Shown in pieces: positions 17,755 through 25,740 of a stretch of DNA of 44,476 bases. Each line of letters starts with the position of its first letter. Position 1 is the stretch's first letter. The DNA lies in the NCBI RefSeq assembly GCF_002440555.1, contig NZ_DJUR01000015.1:1-44476 (forward strand). The letters are read 5' to 3'. The position numbers and the translations under genes were made by a program. The DNA is from Aerococcus sp. UBA6277 (GTDB lineage Bacteria; Bacillota; Bacilli; Lactobacillales; Aerococcaceae). The notes under the pieces were generated by a model. The model had not been told where the DNA came from. It did not search any database and saw only the letters and a program-made list of their open reading frames with translations.

Positions 17755-18852
17755 ATGCATAAAATGAACATTTGGGTACGGCAGAACATGCTTTTTGTGA
17801 TTGCCGCAAGCTTGGCCATAATCGCTGTGATTTTCGGCCAATTTAATCCGACTTATATCAAATATGACGTCCTAGTCAGTTTATTCGGCTTGATGATTGT
17901 CCTAGCCTTTTTCCAGACGTCAGGCTTATTACGGTGGGCATCGATAAAACTGATCGACTGGTCTGGAAATAGCCGCGTCATCGTCCAATCCATGGTCTTG
18001 ACCTCATTCTTTGGGTCTTTCCTGTTGTCCAATGACATCGCCGTCCTAACCCTACTGCCGATTTACTTGAACATCCTGCGTCACCTAAAAGCCTTCAAAG
18101 GGCGGGTGCTCGGTGCAGCCCTGATCGTCGTGGCCGCAAATCTAGGAGGTGTCTTCTTCCCCTTCTCCAACCCACAAAACCTTATCATCTATTCTACCTA
18201 TCCAGTCGATTTCGTCAGCTTCATGTGGTGGACCCTACCCCTGATGGTAGCTGGGTTTGTTCTAGTGATGGCCGCTACTTTCTTCGTGGAAAAAAGGGAA
18301 GCCCACACACAAGTTGAGGGCCATGAAGTAGATAGGTCGATTGTTATTCAAGCTAGTATTGGCATGGTGCTTATGGTCATTGCTATCTTTGGCTTATTCA
18401 ATGTTTTTTGGACCGTGACCTTTATTGTGGCCTATGTCCTCCTGACTAACTGGCGGTATTTACTGCAAGTGGATTATTTATTGCTACTGACTTTTGCGTC
18501 ATTTTTTGTATTAGTCGGAAATATTACTGACTTAACAGTGGTCCAGTCTTGGTTGTCGGCCAACATTTCAAGCAAGGCCACGGCTTACCTAACAGGACTC
18601 TTGGCTTCGCAAGTCTTTTCAAATGTCCCAACCACTATTCTGGTGTCGCCCTTTACAGACCAGGCTCATAGCTTATTAATGGGGGTTAACATTGGGGGCT
18701 TAGGGACCATGGTCGCTTCATTAGCCAATTTAATCGGTTTTACCATTATTCGAAACGCTATGTCTGTGGATTCTAGGGCTTATTTCAAGATTTTCACCAT
18801 CATAAATGTGGTTTTCGTCCTGATTTTAGGCCTCTTTTTCTTCCCATGGTAG
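17755..18852 (+). CDS. IT-superfamily (ArsB/SLC13-like) membrane transporter
   Basis: Polytopic membrane protein of 365 residues with about ten hydrophobic helices. The two inverted-repeat signatures of the ion-transporter superfamily are seen: FPFSNPQNLIIYS in the first half and SNVPTTILVSPF in the second, both after loops that enter the membrane. Relatives carry citrate, dicarboxylates, arsenite or Na+/H+. The closeness to glycerate kinase suggests a small organic anion such as glycerate, but that is inference. GAGGGG lies before the ATG. GC-richer start than the surrounding genes. Confidence 0.8.
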   Translation: MHKMNIWVRQNMLFVIAASLAIIAVIFGQFNPTYIKYDVLVSLFGLMIVLAFFQTSGLLRWASIKLIDWSGNSRVIVQSMVLTSFFGSFLLSNDIAVLTLLPIYLNILRHLKAFKGRVLGAALIVVAANLGGVFFPFSNPQNLIIYSTYPVDFVSFMWWTLPLMVAGFVLVMAATFFVEKREAHTQVEGHEVDRSIVIQASIGMVLMVIAIFGLFNVFWTVTFIVAYVLLTNWRYLLQVDYLLLLTFASFFVLVGNITDLTVVQSWLSANISSKATAYLTGLLASQVFSNVPTTILVSPFTDQAHSLLMGVNIGGLGTMVASLANLIGFTIIRNAMSVDSRAYFKIFTIINVVFVLILGLFFFPW

Positions 18853-18955
18853 CTTTTTCTCACTTTTTTATCATTATCCTTTAATTAAACCTTGCATTCT
18901 TGACCCTTTTAGTATAAATTAAAATTATATTAGAAAACGAAAGAGGCATCTCATT

Positions 18956-19018
18956 ATGTTAGGTACAACACAAAATAATAAGCATATTGTCATTATTATT
19001 ATTGATTCTAGGACTTAG
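18956..19018 (+). CDS. Leader peptide with Ile-Val-Ile-Ile-Ile-Ile run (attenuator)
   Basis: A 20-codon ORF with AGAGG 9 nt before its ATG. It encodes MLGTTQNNKH, then IVIIII (codons 11-16: ATT GTC ATT ATT ATT ATT), then DSRT and TAG. Six branched-chain codons in a row in a tiny ORF directly before a terminator (19080-19106) and a Leu/Ile/Val-binding protein gene is the layout of ribosome-mediated attenuation, known for ilv and leu leaders. CTTAGG at its stop (19014-19019) can pair with CCTAAG (19076-19081) at the foot of the terminator, a possible antiterminator. No product function other than regulation is expected. Confidence 0.8.
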   Translation: MLGTTQNNKHIVIIIIDSRT

Positions 19019-19079
19019 GGAATTCGGCAGCAGCCAATTTCATATGTCCTATTTGTGTTGAAACACTAGATGGGACCTA

Positions 19080-19106
19080 AGCTTCCCATTTAGGGAGGCT
19101 TTTTTT
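19080..19106 (+). terminator. Attenuator terminator before livJ-like gene
   Basis: AGCTTCCC (19080-19087) pairs with GGGAGGCT (19093-19100), loop ATTTA, then seven T. An alternative hairpin TGGGA (19071-19075) with TCCCA (19084-19088) would remove the left arm of the terminator. Confidence 0.85.
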
Positions 19107-19190
19107 ATTGCTATAAGCAAATTTTTAGTCTATTTGATAAAGGTTTGCATTGTTGGTTTTTATTGGTTGGGTTTGTTTTAGGAGGAAAAT

Positions 19191-20369
19191 ATGAATTTGA
19201 AGAAATTTGGTTTAACATTATTATCTGCAGCCACTTTAGCTGCCTGTGGTTCAGTTACACAAACGTCTAACAACGCTTCTTCTGCAGGATCAGAAGATGC
19301 TGAGACGATTAACATCGGTGGGGACTTTGGTTTAACTGGCTCAGCATCTGCTTACGGTTCTTACATCAACGATGGTGCAACACTTGCTTTTAATGAAATT
19401 AATGAAGCCGGTGGTATTGACGGTAAAGAGATCAATTATGTAGTAACCGACAACAAGTCAAATGTTCAAGAGTCTGCTAATGAAGCCACTCGTCTGTTAG
19501 CAGAAGAAAACTTGTCCGTATTATTAGCGTCAGATATCGCAGCGTCAACAGAAGCAGCGATTCAACCAGCTGAAAACGCACAAGTGCCAATGATTATCCC
19601 TTCAGCAACCGTTGATGATTTAACATTGGATTCACAAGGAAATGTATTTGACTATGTCTTCCAAATTGCCTTCCAAATCTCTAATCAAACAGAAGCACTT
19701 GGTCGTTTTGCGGACGAGAAGGGTTGGAGTACGGCTGCCGTTTTACAAGATAACTCATCGGATTATGGTCAAAACTTAGCTTCTCAATTTGAGGAAGACT
19801 ACTCAGGTGACGTTGTCATCAAAGAGTCGTTCTTATCAGGAGACACAGACTTCAGCTCAATCTTGAACAATGTAAAAGCCCTAAATCCAGACGTATTATT
19901 CATCGCTGGTTACTACCCTGAAGGAGGGGCTATCATGAAACAAGCCCGTGAAATGGGCATCGACGCTGCAATCTTAGGACCAAACGGATTAGGTAACGAC
20001 GAATTCATCAACCTAGCTGGCGCAGAAAACGTTACTGACTTCTACTATGCAACAATCTTTGTAACAGGAGAATACGGTTCAGACTCAGCCAACGAATTCG
20101 CAGAGAGATACCGTGCAGAATTTGACACAGAGCCAGACTTGTTCTCAGCAGGTGGTTATGACGCAGCCCGCTTAGCAGCTGACGCCATTGACCGTGCTGG
20201 TTCAACAGACCCACAAGCCATCCGCGACGCTCTAGAAGAGACCCAAGATTTTGAAGGGGTAACAGGAAACATCTCATTCGATGAAGACCACAACCCAGTA
20301 ATGGACTCATTCGTAGTAGGCTACACAGAAGGCGAAATCTCATCAGTAGAAGCCGTTACTGCAGAGTAA
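19191..20369 (+). CDS. livJ: Branched-chain amino acid ABC transporter substrate-binding lipoprotein
   Basis: Extracellular binding protein of 392 residues, periplasmic-binding-fold type I (LivJ/LivK, Peripla_BP_6). The signal peptide ends in the lipobox LAAC, so Cys19 is lipid-anchored. The mature part opens INIGGDFGLTGSASAYG and has the family's GGIDGKEI and GYDAARLAADAID. GGAGG stands 5 nt before the ATG. It has no livHMGF genes next to it, so it must work with a permease elsewhere. The leader ORF with Ile/Val codons and a terminator upstream predict derepression when charged tRNA-Ile or tRNA-Val is scarce; this also supports the substrate assignment. Exact amino acid preference is unproven. 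Confidence 0.93.
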   Translation: MNLKKFGLTLLSAATLAACGSVTQTSNNASSAGSEDAETINIGGDFGLTGSASAYGSYINDGATLAFNEINEAGGIDGKEINYVVTDNKSNVQESANEATRLLAEENLSVLLASDIAASTEAAIQPAENAQVPMIIPSATVDDLTLDSQGNVFDYVFQIAFQISNQTEALGRFADEKGWSTAAVLQDNSSDYGQNLASQFEEDYSGDVVIKESFLSGDTDFSSILNNVKALNPDVLFIAGYYPEGGAIMKQAREMGIDAAILGPNGLGNDEFINLAGAENVTDFYYATIFVTGEYGSDSANEFAERYRAEFDTEPDLFSAGGYDAARLAADAIDRAGSTDPQAIRDALEETQDFEGVTGNISFDEDHNPVMDSFVVGYTEGEISSVEAVTAE

Positions 20370-20424
20370 CATCCACTTTTTTTCAAAAAGGATACCAAGA
20401 CCAATTTGGGTCAATATTAGTAGA

Positions 20425-20457
20425 AGAGTCGCGATTTTCATGTCGTGGCTCTTTTTG
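20425..20457 (+). terminator. Terminator after livJ-like gene
   Basis: AGAGTCGCGA (20425-20434) pairs with TCGTGGCTCT (20443-20452) through two G-T pairs, loop TTTTCATG, followed by a T-run. Confidence 0.87.
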
Positions 20458-20635
20458 TCGAATACAGCTAATATTGTAAGCTATTTCTACACATAGCAGC
20501 TGAAACATTTTTAAGATATACGAAAATTGATTGATTGTCTTAGGATGATAGGATCAAGTAGCGTATAATATATAATGGATTAATAAATCAAATTGAAAAT
20601 GTATATTATATTATAGAAAGAAAGTGTAGGACATC

Positions 20636-21793
20636 TTGATAGAAGAAAACAAATATTATATCTATGCAGATCGGATTATCTTAGCGGATGAAGTGGTAGA
20701 AAAAGCTTATTTAGAGGTTCATGACGGTAAGTTTGGCTATGCAACTTTAGAGAAACCCGTAAAAGGTGAGGTTAAAGATTATACGGGCTATACAGTGGCC
20801 GCTGGTTTAGTGGATACCCACATCCATGGTTTCCAAGGGGCAGATGTGATGGACGATGATTTTGAAGCGGTACAAACCATGTCTAAAGGTCTGCCATCAA
20901 CAGGTGTGACTGCCTTTTTGCCAACGACCTTAACGTCTTCTGCTGACTTATTGACTTCAGTGGCTGAAAAAATCGGTGACCACTACGAGGAAGCTGAGGG
21001 GGCGAAAATCTTAGGCATCTTCTTTGAAGGACCATGGTTCACGGAAGAACATAAAGGCGCGCAAAATCCAGCCTATATGGGCGATCCTGACTTAGGTCAA
21101 TTTGAAATCTGGCAGTCAGCTGCTAAAGGATTGATCAATAAAATTGCCTTAGCGCCAGAGCGGCAAACGGCCAAAGCTTTCACAGAAACCGTCACGAAAG
21201 AAGGTGTTCGTGTAGCCCTAGCCCACTCGTCTGCAACATACGAAGAAGCGACTGCAGTGGTCGATGCGGGTGCTAACATTTTCATCCATACATATAACGG
21301 GATGTCTGGTTTACACCACCGCAATCCTGGAATGGTTGGGGCGGCGATAGCAACGGATGAAACTTATGCGGAAGTAATCTGTGACGGGAAACATGTTCAT
21401 CCAGGAGCAACCAAGGCTTTGGTGAAAGCCAAAGGCTGGGACAAAACGGTCTTAATTACAGATGCTATGTCAGCGGCGGGCATGCCGGATGGCCACTACC
21501 AATTGGGTGAATTCCCGGTTATTGTCAAAAATGGTGAAGCACGACTTGAGTCAGGTAATTTAGCCGGTTCAGTCTTAACCTTGATTCAAGCGGTTAAGAA
21601 TGTGGTGGATTGGGGCGTTGTTGACAGCGAACATGCCCTGCGGATGGCGTCACAAGTGCCAGCAGCCTCTGTTGGTTTAGAAGACCAAGTTGGTGTGATT
21701 GCACCAGGCCGTGCGGCAGACTTTATTGTGGTTGATGCTGATATGAACCTAAAAGAAACCTACTTAAACGGTGTTTCTGTATTTCAAGATTAA
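20636..21793 (+). CDS. nagA: N-acetylglucosamine-6-phosphate deacetylase
   Basis: Removes acetate from GlcNAc-6-phosphate, giving glucosamine-6-phosphate for cell-wall synthesis or glycolysis. 385 residues of amidohydrolase superfamily fold. Seen: VDTHIHGFQGADVMDD (start of the barrel), FFEGPWF with the metal-binding Glu, HSSATYEEA with a His, HTYNGMSGLHHRNPG, and LITDAMSAAG with the catalytic Asp. Initiation is at TTG 20636 after AGGA, and no better ATG lies nearby. Two overlapping TATAAT boxes (20564-20576) lie upstream without a clear -35. It is a single gene with terminators on either side, so not in a nagB operon. Confidence 0.95.
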   Translation: MIEENKYYIYADRIILADEVVEKAYLEVHDGKFGYATLEKPVKGEVKDYTGYTVAAGLVDTHIHGFQGADVMDDDFEAVQTMSKGLPSTGVTAFLPTTLTSSADLLTSVAEKIGDHYEEAEGAKILGIFFEGPWFTEEHKGAQNPAYMGDPDLGQFEIWQSAAKGLINKIALAPERQTAKAFTETVTKEGVRVALAHSSATYEEATAVVDAGANIFIHTYNGMSGLHHRNPGMVGAAIATDETYAEVICDGKHVHPGATKALVKAKGWDKTVLITDAMSAAGMPDGHYQLGEFPVIVKNGEARLESGNLAGSVLTLIQAVKNVVDWGVVDSEHALRMASQVPAASVGLEDQVGVIAPGRAADFIVVDADMNLKETYLNGVSVFQD

Positions 21794-21855
21794 AAATTAG
21801 ATTTAAAAATGCGTTTGTGCAGGGGAACGACTTTCTACTCACCGCCAATTTTTAG

Positions 21856-21896
21856 CACCAAGCTAGCTGACATGAGTCAGCTAGCTTGGTGTTTTT
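21856..21896 (+). terminator. Strong terminator after nagA
   Basis: Perfect 16-bp stem CACCAAGCTAGCTGAC (21856-21871) with its complement (21876-21891), loop ATGA, then TTTTT. Confidence 0.95.
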
Positions 21897-21948
21897 GTTT
21901 ACCAAAAAGCAAGATCCTCACAAAGTCGCCTTATCTACTTTATTGTAA

Positions 21949-21965
21949 TGTTACATTATATAACA
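21949..21965. promoter_or_regulatory. GlnR/TnrA-type box 1
   Basis: TGTTACATTATATAACA fits the consensus TGTNA-N7-TNACA at every defined base. It lies about 145 bp before the -35 of the amidohydrolase-Dpp operon and 213 bp from box 2. Confidence 0.65.
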
Positions 21966-22092
21966 ATGACTGTCACAATTATGCGTAAATCAGGCTTGTG
22001 CCTACATCAATTGGTAAAATATTTTAAGGCACCAAAAGCTTGAAACGACCGTGAAAATGAGCGAAAAATTAAAATATGATGATAAAAAGGGC

Positions 22093-22121
22093 TTGCACAT
22101 AATATTTTTTCAATCTATAAT
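22093..22121 (+). promoter_or_regulatory. Promoter of the amidohydrolase-Dpp operon
   Basis: TTGCAC (22093-22098), 17-nt spacer, TATAAT (22116-22121). Start of transcription would be near 22128, giving a leader of about 100 nt that contains GlnR box 2. Confidence 0.8.
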
Positions 22122-22161
22122 CTAGTCATCGGTTAATAAATCTTACATTTATGACATTATA

Positions 22162-22178
22162 TGTTAAGTAATATAACA
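22162..22178. promoter_or_regulatory. GlnR/TnrA-type box 2
   Basis: TGTTAAGTAATATAACA is a second full match to TGTNA-N7-TNACA. Its place about 35 bp after the start of transcription suits repression by GlnR in good nitrogen supply. Confidence 0.7.
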
Positions 22179-22231
22179 TAAAACGTCATAGCAGTATAGA
22201 TAATCAGACAAGAAAATTAGGGGTGGAGAAG

Positions 22232-23458
22232 ATGAACCAAGAATCCAATCATCATGCTTTGAATTATCAAGCGTATGCCAGTGAAACATTCGAACATTTA
22301 CACCGTCATCCAGAAATATCTTTTCATGAATACCAGACCAGAAAGTTTATTCGCCAGGAGTTAGAAAGTTTTGGCTACACTGACATTGAAACGGATGTTG
22401 GTGGAGGTGGGGTGGTCGCCAGACTTAAAGGTGACAAGCCAGGTCCGACTATTGCCTTTCGGGCCGACATGGACGCGCTACAAATTCAGGAAGAGACAGA
22501 CTTAGCTTATAAGTCGGCAGTTGACGGGGTGATGCATGCCTGTGGTCACGATGCGCATACGACGATCTTGCTGACGGCTACCCAGTACTTGATTCAATTA
22601 AAAGAAGAAATCGCTGGAACATTGGTATTCCTTTTCCAACATGCGGAAGAAGTGAAACCAGGTGGTGCCAAGTCCATTATGGCATCCGGCGCCCTAGACG
22701 ATGTGGATAAAATCTTTGGCCTTCATGTGTCAGGTGAAAAAGCCTTTGACGGCACCATCTCTTACCACGAAGGGTTTGCGACCGCCAATTCAGACACATT
22801 CGCCATCGAAATTCATGGTAAAGGCGGTCACGCAGCCAGTCCTCACCACAATGTAGACGCGACTTTAACAGCTGCGTACTTAATCCAGCAATTACAGTCC
22901 ATTGTCTCCCGCCATAAAAACCCTATGGATCCTGGTGTTGTTACAATTGGAAACTTCCATGCAGGTAACGGAGCAGCTAATGTCATGGCCGACGTTGCTA
23001 GCTTAAATGGGACGATTCGGACTTATAATCCTGACTTACGTGCCCTTGCAAAAAAAGATTTATTCTCCCTATCTGAGGATATTGCGTCAGCCCACGGGGC
23101 TTCAGTCAAGATAGATTTCATCGACGGCTATCCAGCCCTCTACAACCATCCAACGGAAACGCAAACAGTAGTTGAAATCTTTAAAGACCGGTTTGGTGCG
23201 GGGATGGTTAATGAAAAGCCAGCCAGTATGGGTGGGGAAGATTTCGCCTACTACGTCCAAAAAATTCCAGGACTATTCTATTTTATTCCAGCGGGTGCCC
23301 GTCCTGACGGAGAGAATTACCCCCATCACCATCCAAAATTTGAAATTGACCAAAGATGTCTCATGTTGGGACTAGAAACCATCTTAACCATCGTCAATCA
23401 TTATGTCATCGAAAGTGAGGTTGAAGCCTATGTTGAAAGCAGATATAGCGAGTACTAG
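22232..23458 (+). CDS. M20D-family amidohydrolase (first of pair)
   Basis: Zinc or manganese amidohydrolase of 408 residues, of the kind that cleaves N-acyl amino acids, hippurate or aminobenzoyl-glutamate in the cytosol. Metal-site motifs: FRADMDALQIQEETD, HACGHDAHTT (Cys and His ligands), FQHAEEVKPGGA (catalytic Glu) and the late MGGEDFAYY. The dimerisation lid begins near GKGGHAASPHHNVDA. A GTG at 22223 is in frame, but GGGGTGGAG (22220-22228) is the ribosome-binding site for ATG 22232. It is the first gene of a seven-gene operon and overlaps the next gene by 29 nt. Confidence 0.93.
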   Translation: MNQESNHHALNYQAYASETFEHLHRHPEISFHEYQTRKFIRQELESFGYTDIETDVGGGGVVARLKGDKPGPTIAFRADMDALQIQEETDLAYKSAVDGVMHACGHDAHTTILLTATQYLIQLKEEIAGTLVFLFQHAEEVKPGGAKSIMASGALDDVDKIFGLHVSGEKAFDGTISYHEGFATANSDTFAIEIHGKGGHAASPHHNVDATLTAAYLIQQLQSIVSRHKNPMDPGVVTIGNFHAGNGAANVMADVASLNGTIRTYNPDLRALAKKDLFSLSEDIASAHGASVKIDFIDGYPALYNHPTETQTVVEIFKDRFGAGMVNEKPASMGGEDFAYYVQKIPGLFYFIPAGARPDGENYPHHHPKFEIDQRCLMLGLETILTIVNHYVIESEVEAYVESRYSEY

Positions 23459-24716
23459 TCGAATCGAAAGTGAAGTCAGCCAAGCCACGGCAGCCCTTTT
23501 GGCCAAATGGTTAAAACATGCAGCGTCTATTGAATCAGATGTTGTCCAAGTCCGGCGCCACCTACACAAAAATCCTGAATTGTCTTTTGAAGAGGTGGAA
23601 ACAGCCAATTTCGTTTATATGGAATTGCTGTCGGCCAAAATCTTTGATATCGACCGGAATGTGGGTGACGGCTACGGAATTGTCGCACGGGTTCATGGGG
23701 CTAAACCGGGACCGACTATTGCCTTAAGAGCAGACATGGACGCCTTACCAATCACTGAAGAAACAGATTTACCCTTTGCATCGGAAAATCCAGGTGTCAT
23801 GCATGCTTGCGGGCATGATATCCATACCGCAACACTTTTAGGAGTGGCTCAAGTCATTCAAGCCCACCGCGATGAATTTGCGGGTACGGTTATTTTCATC
23901 TTCCAACACGCTGAAGAGAAGAAACCAGGCGGTGCTAAAGCCATTGTAGACGCTGGTTACTTGGCGGGTGTGGACGCGGTATTTGGCCTGCATGTTGATC
24001 CTTCAAAAGAGTCCGGCACTGTCGGTTATTCACTGGGTTATGGGTCAGCTGCTTCAGATGCCTTTGAAATTAAGATTCAAGGTCGGGGCGGTCATGCATC
24101 ATCTCCTCATACAGCTATCGATTCTGTGGTCATTGCTGCTGAAACGATCGCCAACCTACAAACTTTAGTATCTCGGGTATCCAACCCCATTGAACCCTTG
24201 GTCGTGACTGTTGCAGGGGTGGACGCTGGTATGGGTGCGCCAAATATTATTGCCGACACAGCGACTCTTGTCGGCACAGTTCGGTCCTCTTCGCCAGAAG
24301 GTCGGGTCACAATCAAGGACCAATTCATTCAAATCGCTGAGATGACAGCAGCCATGCATGGTGGATCAGCCAGTGTGGATTACGACGAGGGTTATCCAGC
24401 CATTCAAAACACCGCAAGCATCGTGACTGACTTAGTGGCCGCCATCGACTACTCAGCCGTTTTCACAGAGGTTATCGAAAATACGGCCGCAACAGGCGCT
24501 ATGATGAACGGTGAAGACTTTGCTTACTACCTTGAAGATACACCAGGCGCCTTCTTCACTGTCGGTTGTGACTTCCTGGAAAAGGATAAGCAAGGTCAAG
24601 CTAGCTATCCTTTACATAACAGTAAATTCGTAGCCAACGAAGCTTGTATCCTAAACGCTATGTCGCTATTTCTGGTTATTTTAAGTCAATATTTAAAGGT
24701 GGTGCCTCATGATTAA
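23430..24716 (+). CDS. M20D-family amidohydrolase (second of pair)
   Basis: Paralogue of the preceding gene, 428 residues. The same motifs are seen: LRADMDALPITEETD, HACGHDIHTA, FQHAEEKKPGGA, GRGGHASSPHTAIDS and MNGEDFAYY. It has an N-terminal extension (about 35 residues) before VVQVRRHLHKNPELSFEE. The frame is open to 23403, but GTGAGG (23415-23420) fits the ATG at 23430. It overlaps the upstream gene by 29 nt and the permease gene downstream by 8 nt, so translation is coupled. E. coli AbgA and AbgB are also tandem M20D proteins that form one heteromeric hydrolase beside a transporter, which makes a heteromer here plausible. Confidence 0.92.
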   Translation: MLKADIASTSRIESEVSQATAALLAKWLKHAASIESDVVQVRRHLHKNPELSFEEVETANFVYMELLSAKIFDIDRNVGDGYGIVARVHGAKPGPTIALRADMDALPITEETDLPFASENPGVMHACGHDIHTATLLGVAQVIQAHRDEFAGTVIFIFQHAEEKKPGGAKAIVDAGYLAGVDAVFGLHVDPSKESGTVGYSLGYGSAASDAFEIKIQGRGGHASSPHTAIDSVVIAAETIANLQTLVSRVSNPIEPLVVTVAGVDAGMGAPNIIADTATLVGTVRSSSPEGRVTIKDQFIQIAEMTAAMHGGSASVDYDEGYPAIQNTASIVTDLVAAIDYSAVFTEVIENTAATGAMMNGEDFAYYLEDTPGAFFTVGCDFLEKDKQGQASYPLHNSKFVANEACILNAMSLFLVILSQYLKVVPHD

Positions 24717-25659
24717 ATACCTCAGCAAACGATTACTACTAATTGTGCCAGTCTTGTTGATTATCTCCATTTTAGCCTTCGCCATGATTCAAATGGCGCC
24801 AGGTGACATTGCCGATTTATACCAATCACCGGATGCCACCCCTGAACAAATAGAAATGATTCGGGAAAACTTAGGGTTAAACGATTCAATTGTGGTCCAA
24901 TATTGGCGGTGGTTAAGCAACCTATTTACAGGCGACTTAGGTTTCTCATTTAGAACGAGAACAGCCGTTACAGGTTTAATCGGTGAAGCGCTCTTACCAA
25001 CTTTACAGTTGATGTTTGGGACCTTGATTGTTGCCTATATTGTGGCTATTCCACTAGGGATTTATGCAGCTAACCATAAAAATACCTGGATTGACCACTT
25101 ATTGACGACTTTTTCTTTTGCCGGTGTGTCTATGCCTAACTTCTTCTTAGGGATGCTATTGATTTATTTCTTTTCTGTGGAATTAGGTTGGTTACCCATT
25201 GGTGGGATGGAAAACTTGTCCGGAGATATGACTTTCTGGCAGGCTCTTTCTTACTATGTATTACCTACTTTAGTATTGGGGGCGTCGTACTGTGCCAACA
25301 TGACCCGGTATGTCCGGTCAACCGTTATTGGGATTAACGAACAAAACTATATGCGGACAGCAGTTGCTAAAGGATTAAAAGAAGAGGAAATGATCAAGCG
25401 TCATACCTTGCCAAATGCCCTAGTGCCGATTTTAACCGTTATTGGGTCTGATATTCCCCGTTTAATCGGTGGGGCAGTCGTAACGGAACAGGTATTCCGC
25501 TGGCCAGGGATTGGGTCATTGATGATGGCGTCTATTAATGCACGGGACTATCCAGTCATTATGACTATTACCTTGATATCAGCCTTTGCCGTATTAGCAT
25601 GTAACTTATTAGTAGATGTATCCTACGCTTACGTCGATCCACGTATTCGTTACGAATAA
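24709..25659 (+). CDS. dppB: Dipeptide/oligopeptide ABC transporter permease, DppB type
   Basis: First membrane subunit of a peptide-type importer, 316 residues and six helices. The N-terminus MIKYLSKRLLLIVPVLLIIS and the segment MAPGDIADLYQSPDATPEQIEMIRENLGL are characteristic of DppB/OppB. The EAA loop that docks with the ATPases is seen as YMRTAVAKGLKEEEMIKRHTLPNALVPI. The start overlaps the amidohydrolase gene by 8 nt. A gap of 81 nt with a small hairpin separates it from dppC. Confidence 0.95.
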   Translation: MIKYLSKRLLLIVPVLLIISILAFAMIQMAPGDIADLYQSPDATPEQIEMIRENLGLNDSIVVQYWRWLSNLFTGDLGFSFRTRTAVTGLIGEALLPTLQLMFGTLIVAYIVAIPLGIYAANHKNTWIDHLLTTFSFAGVSMPNFFLGMLLIYFFSVELGWLPIGGMENLSGDMTFWQALSYYVLPTLVLGASYCANMTRYVRSTVIGINEQNYMRTAVAKGLKEEEMIKRHTLPNALVPILTVIGSDIPRLIGGAVVTEQVFRWPGIGSLMMASINARDYPVIMTITLISAFAVLACNLLVDVSYAYVDPRIRYE

Positions 25660-25740
25660 AAGTAATTGTGCGAAAAGGTGCCTTTCATGGCATCGGCGCT
25701 CACACATTAACAGGGTATTAGGTATTAGGAGGGGAAAGAG

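Noticed and set aside
18890..18935. Promoter of the leader-livJ transcript
   Set aside because: Candidates TTGACC with TATATT (20-nt spacer) and TTGCAT with TATAAA (15-nt spacer) both have poor spacing, so no single promoter could be supported.
20470..20500. Possible GlnR box upstream of nagA (TGTAAGCTATTTCTACA)
   Set aside because: One defined base of TGTNA-N7-TNACA is wrong (C for T), and nagA is not a typical nitrogen target. Listed only because the true boxes at 21949 and 22162 are close.
25660..25740. Hairpin GGTGCC-TTTCAT-GGCATC between dppB and dppC as an internal terminator
   Set aside because: There is no T-run and the stem is short with a G-T pair. It may only affect mRNA processing.
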